Of a stretch of DNA of 64,000 bases, positions 49,623 to 59,226 are shown piece by piece (positions within the stretch are counted from its first letter, which is position 1; every line of letters begins with the position of its first letter). The notes beneath the pieces were generated by a model. It had not been told where the DNA came from, did no database searches, and worked only from the letters and a program-made list of their open reading frames with translations. Where the stretch lies: positions 1-64,000 of the forward strand of contig JAFQHF010000025.1 in assembly GCA_017398105.1 (NCBI GenBank). Direction: 5' to 3'. Source of the stretch: Oscillospiraceae bacterium. GTDB taxonomy: Bacteria > Bacillota_A > Clostridia > Oscillospirales > Oscillospiraceae. Position numbers and translations under genes: made by a program.

Positions 49623-51008
49623 ATGAATATCAATGATACTCTGAAATATATGCAGTTCGGCGCACCGGATGATATTGTCCGCCGGAAGCAGAACGGTGAT
49701 TATGATGGTGCCATTCGTCTTATTGACCGCCGGCTGGCAGAACCCGGTCTCACAGATGCCATGAAAGGCAGTCTGCTGATCCAAAGGAAAATCTGTCAGC
49801 TCCTCCCTGCCGAATTTCCCTATTCAAAAGCAGAGGCGCTGGATATTGTCCGCAAAAACATTCCTGACTTCACCATGGAGGAGCTGGAGGAGCTGATCGA
49901 TGCCCGGCGAATCCGCTGGATCTACGTCAACGGTGAAGAGCGCATTTTTAATCGTTTTTTCTCTTCCCTGTGCAAGGCTGCTCCCGGTTTTGCCCAGCGA
50001 GCCGGCGTAATCATGCCCGGCGTTGAAAGCGCGACCTCCGGTTCTCAGGCCGACAGCCGTTTGGATATCGCCATGAGGAAAATGAAGCGCAATGGCTCCA
50101 TGACAAACCGAATCCGAATCCGGGCAACAGTAAAGATGAAGGACGCATATTTTACCCCCGGAATGTTTGTCCGTGCGCATCTGCCGATCCCTGCAGCATG
50201 TGATCAGCAAAGCGACATCCGAATCGAGAGAATTTACCCCGAAACCGGTATCATCGCGCCCGAAACCTCCGGTCAGCGTACCGTCTGCTGGGAAGAAAAC
50301 CTGGAGAGCAACCACGAATTTTGGGTCGAGTACTCCTATCTGCACACCGCAAAATTTACGGATGCCTACAATGGAGCCGGTATTCCGGGAAACTATGATT
50401 TTGACCTGCAGGAACAGCCTCCCCATGTGGTATTTACCCCGTATCTTAAGGCCCTGTGTAAGGAACTGAGTGCCGGCATTACCGATCCACTGAAAAAAGC
50501 CAGAGCCTTCTATGACTTCATTACGCTGAACATGAAATATACGTTTATGCCCAGCTATATTGTTCTGGAGAACATGGTCGAAAATTGTGCACGCAATTAT
50601 ACCGGCGACTGCGGTATCTTTGCTCTGCTGTTTCTTACCATGTGCCGCTGCGCCGGTATTCCCGCCCAGTGGCAGAGCGGCCTGACAGCGGAACCGGATT
50701 TTATCGGCGGACACGACTGGGTGCGTTTCTATGTGGAACCCTATGGATGGATCTTTGCAGACCCCTCATACGGAACCGCCGCTGTTCGGGCAGGGAAAGA
50801 AGAACGCCGTCAGTTCTACTTCGGCAATCTGGATGCCTACCGGATGGTTGCAAATTCTGCATTCTATGAGAATTTCACAATTCCGAAACAGCAGTGGCGT
50901 GCTGATCCCTATGACAACCAGCTGGGCGAAATAGAATCTGCCGACCGCGGCTATCTCTTTGACGAATACGAACGCTCCAAAGTCATTCTCAGCTGCGAAG
51001 AAGTATAA
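49623..51008 (+). CDS. Transglutaminase-fold cysteine hydrolase
   Basis: 461 residues from ATG 49623, with AGGTG in the terminator tail. The transglutaminase core lies at residues about 280-400: Cys in YTGDCGIFALLF, His in GGHDWVRFYV and Asp in FADPSYG, so the catalytic triad is intact. The first half is helical with a beta-sandwich-like part. There is no signal peptide, so it should act in the cytosol as a peptidase or amidase. Related proteins occur beside peptide-use genes, which fits pepV and DUF819 upstream. Confidence 0.88.
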   Translation: MNINDTLKYMQFGAPDDIVRRKQNGDYDGAIRLIDRRLAEPGLTDAMKGSLLIQRKICQLLPAEFPYSKAEALDIVRKNIPDFTMEELEELIDARRIRWIYVNGEERIFNRFFSSLCKAAPGFAQRAGVIMPGVESATSGSQADSRLDIAMRKMKRNGSMTNRIRIRATVKMKDAYFTPGMFVRAHLPIPAACDQQSDIRIERIYPETGIIAPETSGQRTVCWEENLESNHEFWVEYSYLHTAKFTDAYNGAGIPGNYDFDLQEQPPHVVFTPYLKALCKELSAGITDPLKKARAFYDFITLNMKYTFMPSYIVLENMVENCARNYTGDCGIFALLFLTMCRCAGIPAQWQSGLTAEPDFIGGHDWVRFYVEPYGWIFADPSYGTAAVRAGKEERRQFYFGNLDAYRMVANSAFYENFTIPKQQWRADPYDNQLGEIESADRGYLFDEYERSKVILSCEEV

Positions 51009-51091
51009 TTACCAATTCCTGAAATGGCCTATTGCCATTTTATCGCCCATTCGGATGGCACGCCGCTTGCTGCGGCAAAAACTCGTATAAC

Positions 51092-51129
51092 AAAACGCTG
51101 GCAGCCTTTGAAGTGGTTACCAGCGTTTT
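51092..51129. terminator. Bidirectional terminator
   Basis: AAAACGCTGG pairs with CCAGCGTTTT, between the converging transglutaminase and carD genes. Confidence 0.85.
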
Positions 51130-51130
51130 A

Positions 51131-51637
51131 TTATTCCTGCGCACGAAGCTTCGTTCGCATATATTGCTTGGCCTGTTCCGGTTCCATGCCGAGAACAACG
51201 GCAAACTCTCCTGCAAGAATTTTTTCCGCATCACGCAGGAAGTTATCATCACACATGTGGATTTTTTTACCGGCATCGGACTGAACCTTTTTATGATGAT
51301 AAAGGGCACGTACCATCTGCATCAGTTTCGCTCTGTCACCACTGCTGATCAGCTCACGGTAAGTCTGCTTCCTTTGGTTTTCATCCTGAATCCAGCCGTC
51401 AGACAGAACAAAGTCCGAAACCATCAATGCTTCCAGTTCCTCTCTGGACATCATCTGCTTGATTTTTCCCATGGCAACCGCATTGTGTGTGGGAACAAGA
51501 TAACGGGAACCAGCCTGTCCGATCGGCTCCAGAGCGAGATACGTCACTTTTTTTCTGTCAATGACCCGCTCCTCCTGAGAAGCTACCACGCAAACACCAT
51601 GTACACCATACACAACCTTATCTCCAACCTGATACAT
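51131..51637 (-). CDS. CarD-family transcriptional regulator
   Basis: 168 residues from ATG 51637 (GGAAAGGGTG upstream). The N-terminal RNA-polymerase-interacting Tudor-like domain opens MYQVGDKVVYGVHGVCVV; a helical C-terminal domain follows. CarD/CdnL proteins bind the RNA polymerase beta subunit and stabilise open complexes. Monocistronic, with TATAAT on the minus strand at 51,683-51,688. Confidence 0.92.
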   Translation of the reverse strand: MYQVGDKVVYGVHGVCVVASQEERVIDRKKVTYLALEPIGQAGSRYLVPTHNAVAMGKIKQMMSREELEALMVSDFVLSDGWIQDENQRKQTYRELISSGDRAKLMQMVRALYHHKKVQSDAGKKIHMCDDNFLRDAEKILAGEFAVVLGMEPEQAKQYMRTKLRAQE

Positions 51638-51759
51638 AAATACACCCTTTCCCAAACGCCGTTTATCCGCTTTCCATTTTGATTATAGCACAGATTTCCA
51701 TCAAATGCATGTAGGGATAATGACGAATTTTCCAGGTATATTTTCTCGGTAAAAATAGC

Positions 51760-51792
51760 AAAAATGCTGCCCTGGAAGAATTTCCAGGGCAG
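51760..51792 (-). terminator. pyk terminator
   Basis: CTGCCCTGG (51767-51775) pairs with CCAGGGCAG (51784-51792), then CATTTTTG on the minus strand. Confidence 0.85.
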
Positions 51793-51803
51793 TTTCAAAG
51801 GCA

Positions 51804-53216
51804 TCAGATCATCTCGATCTTAATAGTATCCGTATTGCCGGAACGGCCGTTGATGGTACCGCCGGTCAAAACGATGTTATCGCCAGGCTGCAGATTCAGA
51901 ATCTTTGTGGTTGCCTTCTTGGCATAGTAGAACATAACATCCATGCTGGGGAACTGCTCTGCCATAACGGGAGTCACGCCCCAGCTCATGGACAGACGGC
52001 GCCAGATCTTGGGATCGGTGGTCATGCCGATGATATTCACAGGGGTACGGAACCGGCTGACCAGCATGGCCGTCTTGCCGGAAACAGAGCAGACAACGAT
52101 TGCCTTGGCATTCACGTCCAAAGCCATTGCGCATACTGCATGAGAAATGCAGTCCAGATTATCCTTGCCGACATACTCCGTAGACAGGAAACGCTGTTTG
52201 TAATCTGTATGATGCTCCATATATTCGGCAATTTCAGCCATTGCCTTGACAGCTTCTACAGGATACTTACCGGCAGCGGATTCACCGGAAAGCATGACAC
52301 AGGATGTTCCATCATAAACAGCATTGGCAACGTCGGAAATTTCAGCGCGGGTAGGACGGGGGTTCTGAATCATGGACTCCAGCATTTCGGTTGCGGTAAT
52401 CACACGCTTACCCATCATACGGCAGATCCGAGTCAAACGCTTCTGTACAGCAGGAACCTCCACAAAGGGGATCTCAACACCCAGATCGCCGCGGGCGATC
52501 ATAATGCCGCCGCAGTTCTGGCAGATCTCCACTACATTGTCCACACCGGCACGGTTTTCGATCTTCGCAACCACTTCAATGTCATTGCCGCCGTTCTCAT
52601 CCAGCAGCTTGCGGATATCCAGAACATCCTGCTTGGTAGAAACAAAGGAAGCCGCCACAAAGTCAACGCCCTGCTGAATACCGAAGATGATATCAGCCTT
52701 ATCCTGTTCAGAAAGATATGGACCGGACATGACCTTGTTGGGGAAGGACATGCTCTTGCGGTTGGACAGCACACCGCCCAGCAGACACTTGGTGATGATA
52801 TCACTTCCCTGGATCTCCTGAACCTCAAATTTCACCATGCCGTTATTGACTGTAACGATATCACCAGGCTTCAGATCCTTGTTCAGCTGCTTATAATTGA
52901 CGGCAACCTTGGTCTCATCGCCTTCAATCTCATCGACGGTGAACGTGAAGGTATCGCCGGTCTTGATCTCAACCTTACCGTCCTTAAAGGTACGGATACG
53001 GTATTCAGGGCCCTTGGTATCCAGCAGGATCGCAATGGGCAGATTCAGCTTCTGGCGAACCTTTTTGATCAGAGCAACCTTCTGGGCATGCTCCTCGTGG
53101 GAACCATGGGAGAAATTCAGGCGGGCAACATTCATGCCGGCTAGACACATCTGTGTCAAAACCTCTTCATTTTCACTTGCAGGGCCGATGGTGCAGATGA
53201 TCTTTGTTTTGCGCAT
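51804..53216 (-). CDS. pyk: Pyruvate kinase
   Basis: 470 residues from ATG 53216 (AGGAGGCGTCACT). Motifs: KIICTIGPASEN, LDTKGPEYR, VVAKIENRAGV (catalytic Lys), IARGDLGVEIP and ITATEMLESMI. It makes pyruvate and ATP from PEP. It lacks the extra C-terminal PEP-utiliser-like domain of bacilli. Monocistronic with its own promoter and terminator. Confidence 0.97.
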   Translation of the reverse strand: MRKTKIICTIGPASENEEVLTQMCLAGMNVARLNFSHGSHEEHAQKVALIKKVRQKLNLPIAILLDTKGPEYRIRTFKDGKVEIKTGDTFTFTVDEIEGDETKVAVNYKQLNKDLKPGDIVTVNNGMVKFEVQEIQGSDIITKCLLGGVLSNRKSMSFPNKVMSGPYLSEQDKADIIFGIQQGVDFVAASFVSTKQDVLDIRKLLDENGGNDIEVVAKIENRAGVDNVVEICQNCGGIMIARGDLGVEIPFVEVPAVQKRLTRICRMMGKRVITATEMLESMIQNPRPTRAEISDVANAVYDGTSCVMLSGESAAGKYPVEAVKAMAEIAEYMEHHTDYKQRFLSTEYVGKDNLDCISHAVCAMALDVNAKAIVVCSVSGKTAMLVSRFRTPVNIIGMTTDPKIWRRLSMSWGVTPVMAEQFPSMDVMFYYAKKATTKILNLQPGDNIVLTGGTINGRSGNTDTIKIEMI

Positions 53217-53268
53217 AGTGACGCCTCCTAAAGTATATGTGATCCGTATTCGGGTATAATTCCTTATT

Positions 53269-53297
53269 ATTTTAGCACAGCTGAAAAAAATCGTCAA
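53269..53297 (-). promoter_or_regulatory. pyk promoter
   Basis: TTGACG (53292-53297), 17 bp, TAAAAT (53269-53274) on the minus strand. Confidence 0.75.
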
Positions 53298-53359
53298 TCC
53301 GCAATCTTCAAAAACTCTTTTTCCTGATGTGCAGTTCCAGCTGCTTGTGGAATGTGCCG

Positions 53360-55171
53360 TTAAAATGCGAATTGCACATCATACTGCCGGAGCCAGAAGT
53401 CTGTCTGAAGGAAATAGGCCAATGTCTGAGGTCTGCGCATCAGCTGACCGTACCAGGGCCAGGGCATCTCACAGAACAGAAGCCGCTCAGCTTCCCTTTT
53501 ATCGATCATATACCACAATGGGGAATCCCTGTTCAGAAGCGAATGGAACCGTTCCGAAATCAGCTGCTCATATCGGGGATCGAATGTTTTGGGATAGGGG
53601 CTTTTCTTTCTGTAAAGCACCTGATCCGGCAGCAGTCCTTCCATTGCATGACGCAGCAGACCTTTTTCCTGCCCCTGGTGGTCTTTGAAAGACCAGGGAA
53701 CACCGTACAGGTATTGCGCGATCCGGTAGTCACAGAAGGGTACGCGCACTTCCAGGGCATGATACATGCTCATCCGGTCTTTTCTGTCCAGCAGTGTCTG
53801 CATAAAGCACCGGAAATTCAAATTCACCATTTCCTTGATCCGCCGTTCAGAATCGGAAGCTGTTGGCAGGATGTCACTTTCCCTGCAGATCTGTGTATAT
53901 GCATCCATGACAAAGGCTTCTGCCTTTGTCTGGCTCCCATTCAGCAGACTTGCCCTCTGCTTTGTATTCTGAGCCCAGGGAAAACCCTCTCTTACCCGAA
54001 TCTCCGGGTCCCGATACCAGGGGTATCCGCCGAAAATCTCATCTGCACACTCCCCTGACAGAGCGACTTTCACATTCTTTCGGATTTCTGCGCAGAACGC
54101 AAGCAAGGAAAAATCCACATCCGCCATTCCCGGCAGGTCCCGTGCCAGCGTTGCGTCTTCCAGATGCCGAAGCAAATCCTCAGGTGTCAGCACCGTCTGT
54201 GTATGGATTGTATGCAGATGCTCCCGCATCAGCCGGATATACATCCCATCGGAATTGGGCTGGAACTTACTGGCCTGAAAATATTGATCATTGTTTTCGT
54301 AGTCAACTGAAAAGGTACGCAGCGATTGCCCTCTGTCCTTCAGCTCCGCAGCGCACACAGCCGTGATAATGCTGGAATCCAGTCCGCCTGAAAGAAAGGT
54401 TCCCAAAGGAACGTCCGACACCATCTGCCGTTTAATGGCATCCTCCACCAGATAGCGGACGCATTCGCTGGTTTCCTCAAAGCTGTCGCCATGTTCTCTG
54501 TCCTGCAGATACCAGTAACGCTGTAGTGTAAGCCTTCCATTGTGAAAATATCCACACCAGCCGGGCTCCATTTCCCGAATCCCCATAAATACACCGCTGC
54601 CAGGAAGTCGCCCCGGTCCAAGCATCCAGATTTGATACACGCCGGACATATCCAGCTTTGCCCGGATACCAGGTATCTGCAGAATGGTCTTTATCTCTGA
54701 GGCAAAAACAAAACCGCCTCCCTTTTCCGCAAAAAACAGAGGCTTCACACCGATCCGGTCCCGTGCAAGAAACAGCCGCTTTGCGTTCAGCTCCCAGACA
54801 GCAAAGGCAAAGATCCCGTTCAATCGGCTGACACAAGCCTGACCATATTCTGCGTAGGCATGCAGCAAGACCTCCGTATCGGAATGCCCCCGGAAGAAAT
54901 GGCCCTTGCCCAGCAATTCCTGCCGCAATTCTTCCGTATTGTACAGTTCTCCGTTATAAACCAGAATATACGTTTCCCCTGCCCATGTCAGGCACATGGG
55001 CTGCGAACCGCCTGCAGGATCGATAACCGACAGGCGCGTATGCAGCAGTACCGCTTCGCTGCTTCGCCAGATCCCTTCCCCATCCGGCCCCCGCCGACGC
55101 ATGGTGGAGAGCATTTTTTCAACAGTTTCCGTTTCTTCCGGTAATCCGATAATGCCGGAAATCGCGCACAT
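53360..55171 (-). CDS. asnB: Asparagine synthase (glutamine-hydrolysing)
   Basis: 603 residues from ATG 55171, so that the catalytic Cys is residue 2 (MCAISGIIGLP) as the N-terminal nucleophile glutaminase requires. The synthetase domain has the PP-loop LSGGLDSSI and the conserved SGECADEIFGGYPWY. It makes asparagine from aspartate and glutamine. It is the second asparagine route next to asnA. AGGAAGTG precedes the start. Confidence 0.96.
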   Translation of the reverse strand: MCAISGIIGLPEETETVEKMLSTMRRRGPDGEGIWRSSEAVLLHTRLSVIDPAGGSQPMCLTWAGETYILVYNGELYNTEELRQELLGKGHFFRGHSDTEVLLHAYAEYGQACVSRLNGIFAFAVWELNAKRLFLARDRIGVKPLFFAEKGGGFVFASEIKTILQIPGIRAKLDMSGVYQIWMLGPGRLPGSGVFMGIREMEPGWCGYFHNGRLTLQRYWYLQDREHGDSFEETSECVRYLVEDAIKRQMVSDVPLGTFLSGGLDSSIITAVCAAELKDRGQSLRTFSVDYENNDQYFQASKFQPNSDGMYIRLMREHLHTIHTQTVLTPEDLLRHLEDATLARDLPGMADVDFSLLAFCAEIRKNVKVALSGECADEIFGGYPWYRDPEIRVREGFPWAQNTKQRASLLNGSQTKAEAFVMDAYTQICRESDILPTASDSERRIKEMVNLNFRCFMQTLLDRKDRMSMYHALEVRVPFCDYRIAQYLYGVPWSFKDHQGQEKGLLRHAMEGLLPDQVLYRKKSPYPKTFDPRYEQLISERFHSLLNRDSPLWYMIDKREAERLLFCEMPWPWYGQLMRRPQTLAYFLQTDFWLRQYDVQFAF

Positions 55172-55250
55172 ATGGATCACTTCCTTTCCATCCTTCCAGT
55201 TTATGAATCATCCCGCCAAAAATGCACACAATATTTCCGGTGATGATATT

Positions 55251-55679
55251 ATGAAAAACAGCAAGGATCTTCTTACCTCACTTCTGAAGACCACACAAAT
55301 GGGACAGGTCGGTATCCGCAGTGTACTGGATACTGCCATGCAGCCCAGCCTTCGCAAAGCCCTGGAATCCCAGCTAAGAGAATACGATACCATTGAAACG
55401 GAAGCCCACGCAATCGCCGCACAGCGCGGATGGGAACTGAAAGAGCTGGACAGCGGCGTACGGATCATGGCAGATATGATGACCAGAATGCGTCTTACCG
55501 GAAGCAATACAGATTCCAAAATCGCAGGAATGATGATTCAGGGAAACACCCGGGGAATGATCAAGGGACTGAAAGATCAGCACCAAAGCCACGTAACCGA
55601 CGATCAGGTAAGCATTCTTTCCCGGAAGCTCCTGGATTGCGAAAATGCAAACATTAAGCAAATGCAGGAGTTTTTGTAA
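55251..55679 (+). CDS. Helical protein of unknown function, head of the spore PG-binding operon
   Basis: 142 residues from ATG 55251, with a weak CCGGTGATG before it. Entirely alpha-helical by pattern; no signal peptide or membrane segment. It is rich in Met and Gln with TQMGQVGIRSVLDTAM and LRLTGSNTDSKIAGMMIQGN. It might be a four-helix, ferritin-like coat-type protein, but no metal-ligand motif is visible. It precedes the peptidoglycan-binding genes by about 75 bp. A possible mother-cell-type -10 (CACACAAT) is at 55,225-55,232. Confidence 0.7.
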   Translation: MKNSKDLLTSLLKTTQMGQVGIRSVLDTAMQPSLRKALESQLREYDTIETEAHAIAAQRGWELKELDSGVRIMADMMTRMRLTGSNTDSKIAGMMIQGNTRGMIKGLKDQHQSHVTDDQVSILSRKLLDCENANIKQMQEFL

Positions 55680-55752
55680 AAGAAGCGCACTCCTTTCACG
55701 TTTTCCGTATCCGGTGCATAGGATAAGGGAGAATGTGAAAGGAGTGTTGTCT

Positions 55753-56133
55753 TTGTCATCAACAGGATACATACAGGTTCGCGCCTACACCAGTATTGCC
55801 CAATTTCCCATTAAGGATGCAGCCATAACCGTCACCTCTGCCGACGGAACCGCAATCGCTATGCGGCTGACGGACCGTAACGGTGGAATTACCCCCATAG
55901 AGATCCCCGTTCCGGATCTGACCGAAAGTCAATCCCCTGACCCGTCAGAAACGCCCTATGCCACTGTGAATCTCTATGCCCGTGCAAGAGGATATGAGCA
56001 GATCGAGTCCGAAAATCTCCAGGTTTTTCCCGGCACTACCACTTTTCAGAATCTGGAAATGATCCCGCTGTCGGAACTGCCCGGGAGCTGGGATCAGACG
56101 ATTATTTTCGATACACCTCCCCAGAATCTGTAG
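55753..56133 (+). CDS. Short Ig-like (carboxypeptidase-regulatory) protein of the spore PG operon
   Basis: 126 residues if TTG 55753 is the start: it lies eight bases after GGAG and no ATG fits. It has a beta-sandwich, transthyretin/CarboxypepD_reg-like pattern (GYIQVRAYTSIAQFPIKDAA, then VNLYARARGYEQIE) and ends in TPPQNL. Proteins of this type precede SpoIID/PG-binding spore proteins in Oscillospiraceae genomes. It ends 10 bp before the next gene, with a good AGGAGGTGC in its tail. Confidence 0.7.
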   Translation: MSSTGYIQVRAYTSIAQFPIKDAAITVTSADGTAIAMRLTDRNGGITPIEIPVPDLTESQSPDPSETPYATVNLYARARGYEQIESENLQVFPGTTTFQNLEMIPLSELPGSWDQTIIFDTPPQNL

Positions 56134-56143
56134 GAGGTGCACC

Positions 56144-57370
56144 ATGCCGACCGTTATTCCCTATGTACCGCAATACATTACTGTCCATTTGGGAACCCCC
56201 AGCTCAGATGCGGAAAATGTAACCGTCAGCTTCCCGGACTATGTAAAAAATGTAGCTTCCAGCGAAATATATCCGACCTGGGAGGAAAGTGCCCTGAGGG
56301 CCAATATTCTGGCCATCGTCTCCTTTGCTCTGAACCGGGTATATACGGAATTTTACAGAAGCCGTGGGTATGATTTTGATATTACCAATTCAACGGCCTA
56401 TGATCAGTATTTTGTCAACGGAAGAAGTTATTTTACAAACATCTCCCAGCTGGTAGACAGTTTATTCAATGACTACCTGCGGCGGCCGGGATTTGTGGAG
56501 CCGCTGGCAGCCAAATTCTGCAACGGAACCACAGTTACCTGTGAAGGATTAAGTCAATGGGGAAGTCAAAACCTTGCTCTGCAGGGCTATAACTCCACCC
56601 AAATCATACGCAGCTATTACGGAAATGTGGAAATCGTCAGCAATGCTCCCCAGGCCGGTATCACCAGCAGCTACTCCGGAACGCCTTTGCGCCGGGGAAC
56701 CACCGGCCCCGGTGTGGTGGTGATCCAGACGGAGCTGAACCGCATCTCCCAAAATTTTCCGGCAATTCCCAAAATACCCCAGGTAGACGGAATTTTTGGC
56801 GCACAAACAGAAGCTGCCGTCCGAAAATTCCAGGAGGTCTTCAATCTGCAATCAGACGGTGTTGTGGGCAAGGCCACATGGTATGCCCTGGTTCGTTACT
56901 ATATCGCCGTCACATCCATGGCAGAACTACGCAGTCAGGGACAGCGTTTTTATGCTAACTCCTGGGCAACCACCGATCCCATAAATCAGGGCGACAGAGG
57001 AATCAAGGTAGAACACCTGCAATACATGCTTTCCGTTCTGTCTGCCTACATTCCAGAAATCCCCCGGCTGACCATAGACGGAATTTTCGGGCCCGCAACA
57101 CGCAATGCCGTGATCGCTGCCCAACGGCGTTTCGGACTTCCACAAACCGGCATTGTCAATTATGAAACCTGGGATGAAATTTACGACCAGTTTTCCGGAA
57201 TTGAAAACATCAGCTGGCGCGATCCCCAGGATTTCCCCTATACCTCTGCCATAATCGGCACAACCAATCCCCGTTCCCGGTATTCCAGAACTACTACCAT
57301 GACCCAATTCCCGGGCAATTCCCTGCGCACCGGAAATCAGGACTCTGTCAGACAGGAGGCACCCCGATGA
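56144..57370 (+). CDS. SpoIID-like and peptidoglycan-binding domain protein
   Basis: 408 residues. The first 180 resemble the SpoIID/LytB domain, with GLSQWGSQNLALQGYNSTQI and RSYYGNVE (QGMSQWGAYGMA in SpoIID). Two peptidoglycan_binding_1 modules follow at about 185-255 and 285-350 (VDGIFGAQTEAAVRKFQ and IDGIFGPATRNAVIAAQRRF). No signal peptide is seen, so it should be packed in the spore by the mother cell. Likely a cortex-binding or cortex-processing protein. The SpoIID catalytic Glu could not be placed. Confidence 0.78.
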   Translation: MPTVIPYVPQYITVHLGTPSSDAENVTVSFPDYVKNVASSEIYPTWEESALRANILAIVSFALNRVYTEFYRSRGYDFDITNSTAYDQYFVNGRSYFTNISQLVDSLFNDYLRRPGFVEPLAAKFCNGTTVTCEGLSQWGSQNLALQGYNSTQIIRSYYGNVEIVSNAPQAGITSSYSGTPLRRGTTGPGVVVIQTELNRISQNFPAIPKIPQVDGIFGAQTEAAVRKFQEVFNLQSDGVVGKATWYALVRYYIAVTSMAELRSQGQRFYANSWATTDPINQGDRGIKVEHLQYMLSVLSAYIPEIPRLTIDGIFGPATRNAVIAAQRRFGLPQTGIVNYETWDEIYDQFSGIENISWRDPQDFPYTSAIIGTTNPRSRYSRTTTMTQFPGNSLRTGNQDSVRQEAPR

Positions 57371-57921
57371 GACCACCGGAATCCTTTATTGGTCAGCCAA
57401 TCCGCAGTCTGCAAACCATGCTGCGCGTCATTGCGGAAGCGGATCCCAGTCATATACCTGTTATACCAGATGGGATCTATGGCCCAGAAACCATGCAGGC
57501 AGTATCCGTATTTCAGCGTAAACACGGTCTGCCGGTCAGCGGCGTCACCGACCAGGCAACCTGGGAAGCCGTCGTTGCAGTTTATGAGCCGGCACTTATC
57601 GATCAGGACGAAGCAGAAATGCTTCACATCGTTCTCAATCCCGGACAGATCATCCGTAAAGGAGAGCGGCATCCGCATCTTTACCTGGTTCAGGGCATGC
57701 TTCTTGCACTGTCCGAAGTCTACGGAAGCATCGGGAAACCCACAAGCAGCGGCATCCTCGACGATGCAACAGAAGATGCCATTGCGTCCTTTCAGTTTCT
57801 GAGCGGGCTGCCTGCAACAGGGCAACTGGATAAACATACCTGGAAGCAGCTGGCGCTGCAATACCCATTAGCGGCAAATTTACAATCTTTGACGCCAAAT
57901 TATTCCGAAAAACAGCAGTAA
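57367..57921 (+). CDS. Double peptidoglycan-binding-domain protein
   Basis: 184 residues holding two peptidoglycan_binding_1 modules (IPDGIYGPETMQAVSVFQ and ILDDATEDAIASFQFL). There is no catalytic domain and no signal peptide. It begins with an ATGA overlap on the previous gene, so the two are made together. It is probably a cortex-binding partner of the SpoIID-like protein. Confidence 0.8.
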   Translation: MRPPESFIGQPIRSLQTMLRVIAEADPSHIPVIPDGIYGPETMQAVSVFQRKHGLPVSGVTDQATWEAVVAVYEPALIDQDEAEMLHIVLNPGQIIRKGERHPHLYLVQGMLLALSEVYGSIGKPTSSGILDDATEDAIASFQFLSGLPATGQLDKHTWKQLALQYPLAANLQSLTPNYSEKQQ

Positions 57922-57966
57922 AATATTGACAATTTTTAAATTTTTATTTGTGTCCTATGTGTGTAC

Positions 57967-57995
57967 TTGATAAACGGAAACAAAGTGACTATAAT
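57967..57995 (+). promoter_or_regulatory. Promoter of the phosphatidyltransferase gene
   Basis: TTGATA (57967-57972), 17 bp, TATAAT (57990-57995), 41 bp before the start. Confidence 0.75.
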
Positions 57996-58036
57996 ATATC
58001 CATTGTTTAGTCATATCCGTTTGGAGGATTTATCCC

Positions 58037-58612
58037 ATGTTTATCAAGGACTGGAAAAAAGAAGTATTTACCATACCAAATTTTCTCAGCCTGTTTCGGC
58101 TGATCCTGATTCCCGTTTATGTTTACATCTATCTCAACGCGCAAAGCGATTCCGGCTATTTGATTGCCGGTATTATCATGGCCCTTTCCTGCGCTACTGA
58201 TTTGGTCGACGGAAAAATCGCGCGGCACTTTAACATGATTTCCAACCTGGGAAAGGTACTGGACCCTTTGGCTGACAAATTTACGCAGCTGGCCCTGATT
58301 CTCTGTCTGTCCGCCCGGTATCCGATTCTCTATCCCGTTCTGGCATTGTTTCTGGTCAAGGAGTTTTTCCAGCTGTTTGTTGCCATCATCCATTACCGCA
58401 AGGGAAAAGCGCTGAACGGAGCCCTGATGGCCGGAAAAGTCTGCACCACCGTCATGTTTATCAGTCTGATCGCACTGGTTTTCTTCCCCCACATGAATCC
58501 GCTGCTTGTGGACGTACTGGTACTGACCGACGTTTTTTTCCTTGTTAATTCCTTTATCTGCTATTTCCTTGCCTATTTTGGTAAAAACAAAAAAATTCAG
58601 GATGTGGAATAA
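58037..58612 (+). CDS. CDP-alcohol phosphatidyltransferase (PgsA-like)
   Basis: 191 residues, four to six membrane helices and the family motif in DLVDGKIARHFNMISNLGKV, continuing LDPLADK (DX2DGX2ARX8GX3DX3D). It most likely makes phosphatidylglycerol-phosphate from CDP-diacylglycerol and glycerol-3-phosphate. Cardiolipin or another head group cannot be excluded. TTTGGAGG precedes ATG 58037; terminator 58617-58656. Confidence 0.88.
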   Translation: MFIKDWKKEVFTIPNFLSLFRLILIPVYVYIYLNAQSDSGYLIAGIIMALSCATDLVDGKIARHFNMISNLGKVLDPLADKFTQLALILCLSARYPILYPVLALFLVKEFFQLFVAIIHYRKGKALNGALMAGKVCTTVMFISLIALVFFPHMNPLLVDVLVLTDVFFLVNSFICYFLAYFGKNKKIQDVE

Positions 58613-58616
58613 CCAA

Positions 58617-58656
58617 CAGCGTCCGCCGGAAGTTTTCGGCGGACGTTGCTTTTTTT
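58617..58656 (+). terminator. Terminator after the phosphatidyltransferase
   Basis: CGTCCGCCG pairs with CGGCGGACG, followed by TTGCTTTTTTTG. Confidence 0.9.
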
Positions 58657-58704
58657 GTGGATATATAGTATAATGATGGAAATTTTCACAGAGGAGACCC
58701 ATTC

Positions 58705-59193
58705 ATGTCTTTAACGCTGCTTCCCGGTTACGATTATCCCAATGAGATCCGTCAGCTATTTTCAGAATACACCCAGCTGTTGGCGTCAGGTGATTCGGAA
58801 TTCTGGGAATACCTTCAGATCCAGCATTATGATGATGAGATTGAGCATCCGGATCATAAGTACGGGCCGCCAAACGGCCGACTGTATCTGGCTCTTTGGA
58901 ACGGACAGGCCGCCGGCTGTGCCGCCCTCCGGCAGATCAACCAGTCAGAATGTGAAATGAAGCGGCTCTATGTCCGCCCGGAATATCAGGGAAACGGAAT
59001 CGGAGATGCACTGGTGGCGCAAATTATTGACGATGCCCACAGTATCGGATATTCCCACTTGAAGCTGGATACCTTCCCCTTCCTGACGCGGGCAATTGGT
59101 ATGTATCGCAATTTGGGTTTTTATGAGATCCCAAAATACAATGACAGCCCTATGGCCTCCACCATCTATATGCAGCTTGACCTGCAAACATAA
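58705..59193 (+). CDS. GNAT-family acetyltransferase
   Basis: 162 residues. Motif A YVRPEYQGNGIGDALV binds acetyl-CoA; IGMYRNLGFYEI marks the C-terminal strand. The pattern resembles the clostridial GNAT group with a YxNDxP ending. Substrate unknown. It has an AGAGGAGA ribosome-binding site and lies between two terminators, so it is monocistronic. Confidence 0.88.
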   Translation: MSLTLLPGYDYPNEIRQLFSEYTQLLASGDSEFWEYLQIQHYDDEIEHPDHKYGPPNGRLYLALWNGQAAGCAALRQINQSECEMKRLYVRPEYQGNGIGDALVAQIIDDAHSIGYSHLKLDTFPFLTRAIGMYRNLGFYEIPKYNDSPMASTIYMQLDLQT

Positions 59194-59226
59194 AAAATGC
59201 AGCGGCTTATCACACTAAGCCGCTGC
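59192..59226 (-). terminator. Strong hairpin with minus-strand T-run
   Basis: GCAGCGGCTTA pairs with TAAGCCGCTGC. On the minus strand it is followed by ATTTTTTATG, and on the plus strand it follows the GNAT stop. Confidence 0.85.
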
